Below, piece after piece: positions 60,308 through 64,000 of a stretch of 64,000 bases of DNA. This stretch comes from Bradyrhizobium ottawaense (lineage in GTDB: Bacteria > Pseudomonadota > Alphaproteobacteria > Rhizobiales > Xanthobacteraceae): contig NZ_LT629693.1 of assembly GCF_900099825.1 (NCBI RefSeq), forward strand, positions 7,079,001-7,143,000. The letters run 5' to 3'. The position numbers and the translations under genes were made by a program. The notes beneath the pieces are model-generated. The model was not told where the DNA came from, searched no databases, and saw nothing but the letters and a program-made list of their open reading frames with translations. How positions within the stretch are numbered: the stretch's first letter is position 1; the number at the start of each line of letters is the position of its first letter.

Positions 60308-60841
60308 ATGAATACGCCGGCCCCCAACACGACCGAGCCCGAGATCCTTCTTTTCGGCTATGGAGAAACCGAGCTCGGGCAGATCGTCGTGGCCGAAACC
60401 AGGCGCGGCGTTGCGGCGCTGTTCCTCGGCGAGGATCGAGCCAAGCTGTTCCGCGACCTGGAGCAGGCGTTTCCGTGCACGCGGCTCGTTCTCGATCAGG
60501 CCGCCCTTGAGACTACGATCAGCCGTGCCATCTCGATGATCGATACGCCGCGCGCCGCAGTCGAGTTGCCGCTCGATCTGCGTGGATCGCCCATCGAAAT
60601 GGCGGTCTGGAAGGCGTTGATGTCCATCCCGATCGGGGAAACACGGACATATGGCCAAATCGCAAAGAATTTGCCGATCGCGGCGACGGCTCAAGAGGTC
60701 GGTGCGGCTTGCGCCGCAAATCGCATTGCCGTCGCCGTGCCGTGCCACCGCGTCGTGAAGGCCGACGGATCGGTTGCCGGTTATCGTTGGGGCGTGAAGC
60801 GCAAGCTTCGATTGATCAATAGAGAGGGTATCGACCTATGA
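60308..60841 (+). CDS. Methylated-DNA--protein-cysteine methyltransferase, Ada C-half paralogue (3)
   Basis: 177 residues. LGQIVVAETRRGVAALFLGE start, core PLDLRGSPIEMAVWKALMSI, acceptor VPCHRVVKADG with Cys about 146. The arginine-finger helix reads AATAQEVGAACAANR, so Arg is Gln. The invariant Asn hinge is kept. GGAGG upstream of ATG 60308. It overlaps the next oxygenase gene by 4 bp (ATGA): direct coupling of a methyltransferase and a dioxygenase. Confidence 0.88.
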   Translation: MNTPAPNTTEPEILLFGYGETELGQIVVAETRRGVAALFLGEDRAKLFRDLEQAFPCTRLVLDQAALETTISRAISMIDTPRAAVELPLDLRGSPIEMAVWKALMSIPIGETRTYGQIAKNLPIAATAQEVGAACAANRIAVAVPCHRVVKADGSVAGYRWGVKRKLRLINREGIDL

Positions 60842-61617
60842 CCGCGAATGTGAGCCAAATGAAAAACGGGACTGAGAAGACCACCAAGGGAAACGGAGCC
60901 ACGGTGACGGCGGCGATTCAGGCGCGCGTGGAGCGCGTCGACTGGGAACGGATCTACGCCGATCTCGACGCCCAAGGTTGGGCCATCGCGCCGAAGCTTC
61001 TGACCCACGCGGAAGCCGATGCGGTCGTCGGCCTCTACCATCGGGGTGACGGCTTCCGGAGCCACGTCATCATGGGCCGGCACGGTTTCGGTCGCGGTGA
61101 GTACAAATACTTCAGCTATCCGCTGCCGCCGATCATCCAGGCGCTGCGGGCGGCGGCCTATCCCCATCTGGTGCCGGTCGCAAACAAATGGCACGAGCGC
61201 ATGAGCAAGGACGTGCGGTTCCCCGCGAATCATGCCGCATTCCTCGATCGCTGCCACAAGGCGGGCCAGGTCCGTCCTACGCCCCTTCTGCTGGAGTACG
61301 CGCCTGAAGACTACAACTGTCTTCACCGTGATCTGTATGGCGAGCACGTCTTTCCGATTCAGATCGCGATTCTGCTGGACCAGCCGGGCGAGGACTTTGA
61401 AGGGGGCGAGTTCGTCATGACCGAGCAACGCCCTCGGATGCAAACGCGCGCAATGGTCTTGCCCCTCAAGAAGGGGGACGCTGCCATCTTTGCCGTGAAC
61501 AGTCGACCGATGAAGGGTGTTCGTGGCGACTACCAGGTGAAGCTCAATCACGGCGTCAGCAAACTCTACTCGGGGAAACGCCATACGGTCGGCGTGATCT
61601 TCCACGACGCGACCTGA
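60838..61617 (+). CDS. 2-oxoglutarate/Fe(II) oxygenase of the DNA-damage type (PF09859-like)
   Basis: 259 residues. The iron site is CLHRDLYG (His163, Asp165) and a distal His follows (LNHGVSKLYSGKRHTVGVIF, with Arg for 2-oxoglutarate). QGWAIAPKLLTHAEADAVVG and NKWHERMSKDVRFP fit the family annotated as oxygenases acting on damaged DNA, distinct from AlkB itself. It is the second gene of the unit behind element 14. If the alkB frameshift is real, this could be the remaining oxidative demethylase in the region. Confidence 0.82.
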   Translation: MTANVSQMKNGTEKTTKGNGATVTAAIQARVERVDWERIYADLDAQGWAIAPKLLTHAEADAVVGLYHRGDGFRSHVIMGRHGFGRGEYKYFSYPLPPIIQALRAAAYPHLVPVANKWHERMSKDVRFPANHAAFLDRCHKAGQVRPTPLLLEYAPEDYNCLHRDLYGEHVFPIQIAILLDQPGEDFEGGEFVMTEQRPRMQTRAMVLPLKKGDAAIFAVNSRPMKGVRGDYQVKLNHGVSKLYSGKRHTVGVIFHDAT

Positions 61618-61867
61618 GTCGCATCAGAACGCCCGAATTATGATCGGGCTAAAATTCGATCTTAATGACGTGCGCTGATCGAAGGTATCCGGACTAGCCA
61701 TCTTGGGTTTGGGTCAACGCTGACCTGGTCGGAGCGTCCGCTTCTGGCGCGCAAAGCGGTCGTTGAGGTGTGGATAGATCTCGCATTAGCCGAAAGACCG
61801 AGGTCAGCTATGTGCCACACGGAAACTGCACCGACGGTACTCCTAGGCCCACAACTGAAATCGGAAA

Positions 61868-62683
61868 TTGTCCCGGCCGATGGCTCGCAAGGTGCTGACC
61901 AGCCTGAAATCGATTCTGAAGGATGCCCAGCGTCGCGGCAATGTTGCGCAGAACGTCGCCCGCGCTGTGGTGATCAAGAAGCGGACGGAGAACGTCAAGC
62001 TGAAGGTCGGCGTCGATATTCCGACGACGCAAGAGGTCGGGGTCATCATCGGCGCCGCGAAGGGACGCTGGAGGCCGGTCCTGATGACGGCGGCATTCGT
62101 CGGGCTCCGCGCTAGTGAGCTACGCGGGTTGCGCTGGAAAGATGTAGACTTGAAAGGGGAGAAGATTCACGTCCGGCAGCGCGCCGATCGTCTCAATCAG
62201 ATCGGCCGACCAAAGTCGGCCGCCGGCGATCGAGAGATCCCGCTGCGGCCCATCGTGCTCCAGACGTTGCGGGAATGGAAATTGGTCTGCCCCAAAGGTG
62301 ACCTCGGTCTAGTTTTCCCCAATGGCGATGGTGGGATTGAGAACCTGTCGAACATCCTGCAGCGAGGTTTTCAGCCGGCGCAGGTTACCGCGGGCGTCAT
62401 GGTCCCGGCCAAGGATGAGCACGGCAAGCCGCTTCGCGACGGGAATGGCAAGCCGGTCTTCGTGGCGAAATATTACGGAATACACTCGCTGAGGCACTTC
62501 CACGCCAGCTGGCTAATCAACCGAAAGGCCGACGGGGGGCTGGAGCTTCCGCCGAAGGAGGTTCAGACGCGACTGGGTCACAGCAGCATAACCATGACGT
62601 TGGACGTTTACGGTCATCTGTTTCCACGGGGCCGCGAGGATGTGGAAATTACCGACCTAGAGCGATCGCTGTCGCTTGCTTGA
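61868..62683 (+). CDS. Tyrosine recombinase (integrase), N-terminally truncated
   Basis: 271 residues from TTG 61868, which follows an in-frame stop at 61856. It begins inside the core-binding domain (MARKVLTSLKSILKDAQRRG), so about 100 or more N-terminal residues usual in these integrases are missing. The catalytic domain is complete: Arg in FVGLRASELRGLRW, HSLRHFHAS, and Tyr in LGHSSITMTLDVYGHLF. It ends 60 bp from a tRNA-Arg fragment, as expected for a genomic-island integrase beside its attachment site. Activity is unlikely. Confidence 0.8.
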   Translation: MSRPMARKVLTSLKSILKDAQRRGNVAQNVARAVVIKKRTENVKLKVGVDIPTTQEVGVIIGAAKGRWRPVLMTAAFVGLRASELRGLRWKDVDLKGEKIHVRQRADRLNQIGRPKSAAGDREIPLRPIVLQTLREWKLVCPKGDLGLVFPNGDGGIENLSNILQRGFQPAQVTAGVMVPAKDEHGKPLRDGNGKPVFVAKYYGIHSLRHFHASWLINRKADGGLELPPKEVQTRLGHSSITMTLDVYGHLFPRGREDVEITDLERSLSLA

Positions 62684-62744
62684 GTATAGGCGCGACATGA
62701 GTGCGACATAACGGCAAAAAATATAGCAAAATCAATGTAGTGCA

Positions 62745-62788
62745 TCGGAATCGAAATCCGATGCTCTATCCAGCTGAGCTACGAGCGC
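62745..62788 (-). tRNA. tRNA-Arg(UCG) gene, 5' half only
   Basis: On the minus strand: acceptor 5' strand GCGCTCG, TA, D-arm GCTCAGCTGGATAGAGC, A, and anticodon arm TCGGA-TTTCGAT-TCCGA with anticodon TCG. Sequence after the anticodon stem does not form a T-arm and lacks the acceptor complement, so the gene is cut at the anticodon stem. The break points at the integrase next to it. The other half was not found in the window. Confidence 0.75.
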
Positions 62789-62840
62789 TTGTGGTTCGGT
62801 CGATTATCAGACTTGGCCGGACAGGGCCAGCAGCGGGCGG

Positions 62841-63104
62841 TCAAAAGCAGGGGTGCCGCCGGCGGTCCTGACCGATATAGGCGGCCGCGCCCCGGTCGCA
62901 GTGGTTGGTCGAGGGGCCGTCATAATAGGCAAATGTGCCGGGCTGCGGGCCGGGACCGTAATTATGGAGGTAGCTGATCGGGTAAGGCAGCGGCCAGTAG
63001 TGGCGGTAATGATGGTGCCGGTAATGCCGCGCCTCGGCGAGGCTGGGCGCCAGGGCCGACACGGAAAGCAGGGCGGCGGCAATCAGAAACTTGGCTTTTG
63101 TCAT
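62841..63104 (-). CDS. Small secreted His/Tyr-rich protein
   Basis: 87 residues from ATG 63104 (GGAGA upstream). Signal peptide (TKAKFLIAAALLSVSALAPS) then RHYRHHHYRHYWPLPYP and a C-terminal NHCDRG…HPCF Cys pair. A common rhizobial envelope protein of unknown role; the His cluster could bind metal. Confidence 0.7.
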   Translation of the reverse strand: MTKAKFLIAAALLSVSALAPSLAEARHYRHHHYRHYWPLPYPISYLHNYGPGPQPGTFAYYDGPSTNHCDRGAAAYIGQDRRRHPCF

Positions 63105-63335
63105 CGCGATTCTCCGGAAGTCCTGCTGGAAACTACATTTTCGGCCGGTCTGGGTTCCATTTAGCGCGGAATGGGACGAAAAGCTGCGGGAAAACCGCCA
63201 CAGCGCGTCAATTTTTAGCCGCAACGGATGCTTAACGAATTACCAACACAGTCCGGCCAGAGTCCTGCGGTCAGGTCCGTTCCTTGAGGCCTGACCGCCC
63301 CGCGTCCGACAAGGCACCCCGGTTCCGATCGATCC

Positions 63336-63782
63336 ATGCGCATCACGTCCCTCATCCTTCTGGTCCTGACTGTCCTGGTCGCTGCGCCCGCGCGCGCCGA
63401 GCTGCACATCACACGCGACCACGGCGGCTACGTCGAGGAATACAAGGCCAAATATGCGCGCATCCGCGACCGCAAGGAACGCGTCATCATCGATGGCATC
63501 TGCAATTCGGCCTGCACGCTGGTGTTCGGCATCGTGCCGATGAACAAGATCTGCGTGACGCCGAAGGCCAGCCTCGGCTTCCACCAGGCCTATTACGACA
63601 AGGCCTTCACCTTCGGCATCAAGGTCACGAGCTTGGACGGGACGTCGGACCTGATGTCCTATTATCCCGACACCGTGAAGGACTGGATCCGCCGCAACGG
63701 CGGGCTCACCACCGAGATGAAGAAGATCAAGAACGGCAACGACCTCTGGAAGATCGTCGATCCCTGCCCGGAAGAGTGGTAG
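63336..63782 (+). CDS. Secreted ClpP/crotonase-fold-like protein
   Basis: 148 residues with a signal peptide (ITSLILLVLTVLVAAPARA). RVIIDGICNSACTLVFGIVP followed by ICVTPKASLGFHQAYYD matches the ClpP-like segment with the 'NSAC' serine position and a later His, seen in many short rhizobial periplasmic proteins. Proteolytic activity has not been shown for this group as far as I know. Confidence 0.72.
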   Translation: MRITSLILLVLTVLVAAPARAELHITRDHGGYVEEYKAKYARIRDRKERVIIDGICNSACTLVFGIVPMNKICVTPKASLGFHQAYYDKAFTFGIKVTSLDGTSDLMSYYPDTVKDWIRRNGGLTTEMKKIKNGNDLWKIVDPCPEEW

Positions 63783-63957
63783 CCGGGATTCACCGGCGCG
63801 ATCCCGTGACATGGTCTGGTGCCTCGCGTGGTTAAGCGAACCTGCCTGATCTCGGGAACATTGTGACCTGATCTTAACCCTTTCCCGCTAGTTTCGGGTC
63901 TCGTGGCGCGACCGCACAGCTTCGCGGTGGTCGCGCGCGGCGTAGCAAGGGCGTTTC

Positions 63958-64000
63958 ATGACTTCGACTGTCAATGGTTTCACGGCAAGCCAGATCGCCG
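63958..64000 (+). CDS. Start of an unidentified gene (cut by window end)
   Basis: ATG 63958 with AAGGG upstream; only 14 residues are visible (TSTVNGFTASQIA). The leader contains an 8-bp inverted repeat GCGCGACC/GGTCGCGC at 63906-63936. No identity can be given. Confidence 0.4.
   Translation, partial: MTSTVNGFTASQIA

Noticed and set aside
1..64000. CRISPR array, rRNA operon or riboswitch
   Set aside because: No regularly spaced repeats, rRNA-like segments or recognisable riboswitch cores were seen in the intergenic regions.

Overview
The window looks like chromosome of an alphaproteobacterium of the Bradyrhizobium/Rhodopseudomonas type. This is inferred from the high GC, the gene families (small secreted His-rich and Pro/Gly-rich proteins, many TetR/LysR regulators, aromatic catabolism, RND pumps) and an IS91 element paired with a tyrosine recombinase; no rRNA or marker gene is present to prove it.

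Layout. (1) 0-2.5 kb: a TetR repressor (cut by the window edge) diverges from an alpha/beta hydrolase, with a 16-bp palindrome in front of each. (2) 2.6-14.6 kb: a LysR gene and a long + strand operon for hydroxyquinol-type ring cleavage: Dabb protein, maleylacetate reductase, amidohydrolase, 3-hydroxyisobutyrate-dehydrogenase-like enzyme, hydroxyquinol 1,2-dioxygenase, FAD-linked oxidase, a complete ribose-type ABC importer and a YciI-like protein. (3) 14.7-19.2 kb: LysR, CocE/NonD hydrolase and a branched-chain-amino-acid-type binding protein. (4) 19.5-21.0 kb: an IS1182-like insertion sequence. (5) 21-28.5 kb: an RND pump with its adaptor, and two response regulators plus one kinase. (6) 29-31 kb: IS91-type transposase with a frameshifted tyrosine recombinase. 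(7) 31-45.2 kb: a TetR-centred region in which three near-identical 21-bp palindromes lie in front of (a) a micro-operon of small envelope proteins, (b) the TetR gene and a kinase-like/two-adaptor/RND operon, and (c) a patatin / acetoacetate decarboxylase / 3-hydroxybutyrate dehydrogenase operon. (8) 45.3-48.1 kb: small genes and gene debris (TIR-like fragment, truncated MFS exporter, solo IS end). (9) 48.2-61.6 kb: the most striking part, an expanded alkylation-response island. (10) 61.8-64 kb: an N-terminally short integrase, the 5' half of a tRNA-Arg gene, two small secreted proteins and the start of a further gene.

The alkylation island holds Ada, AlkA, AlkB (frameshifted), a second 2-oxoglutarate/Fe(II) DNA-repair-type oxygenase and three stand-alone paralogues of the Ada C-terminal methyltransferase half. 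They are interleaved with about a dozen genes not usually linked to alkylation repair: ChaC, a glyoxalase-fold protein, a SnoaL-like protein, a glycerol-3-phosphate-cytidylyltransferase/CDP-alcohol-transferase pair, a Cys-rich CX3C lipoprotein, a FAH-N-like protein, a pair of paralogous unknowns and several other unknowns. Fourteen copies of one 23-bp element (an ATTTGAAAGCAAG-like half followed at fixed spacing by CGGAG) lie 50-130 bp in front of these genes on both strands. Its left half contains the AAT-N6-GCAA pattern of the E. coli Ada box. I infer that this is an Ada regulon of about 20 genes in one cluster, far larger than the four-gene E. coli response.

Three genes (IS91 recombinase, MFS exporter, alkB) carry single small indels that could be real decay or sequence errors.
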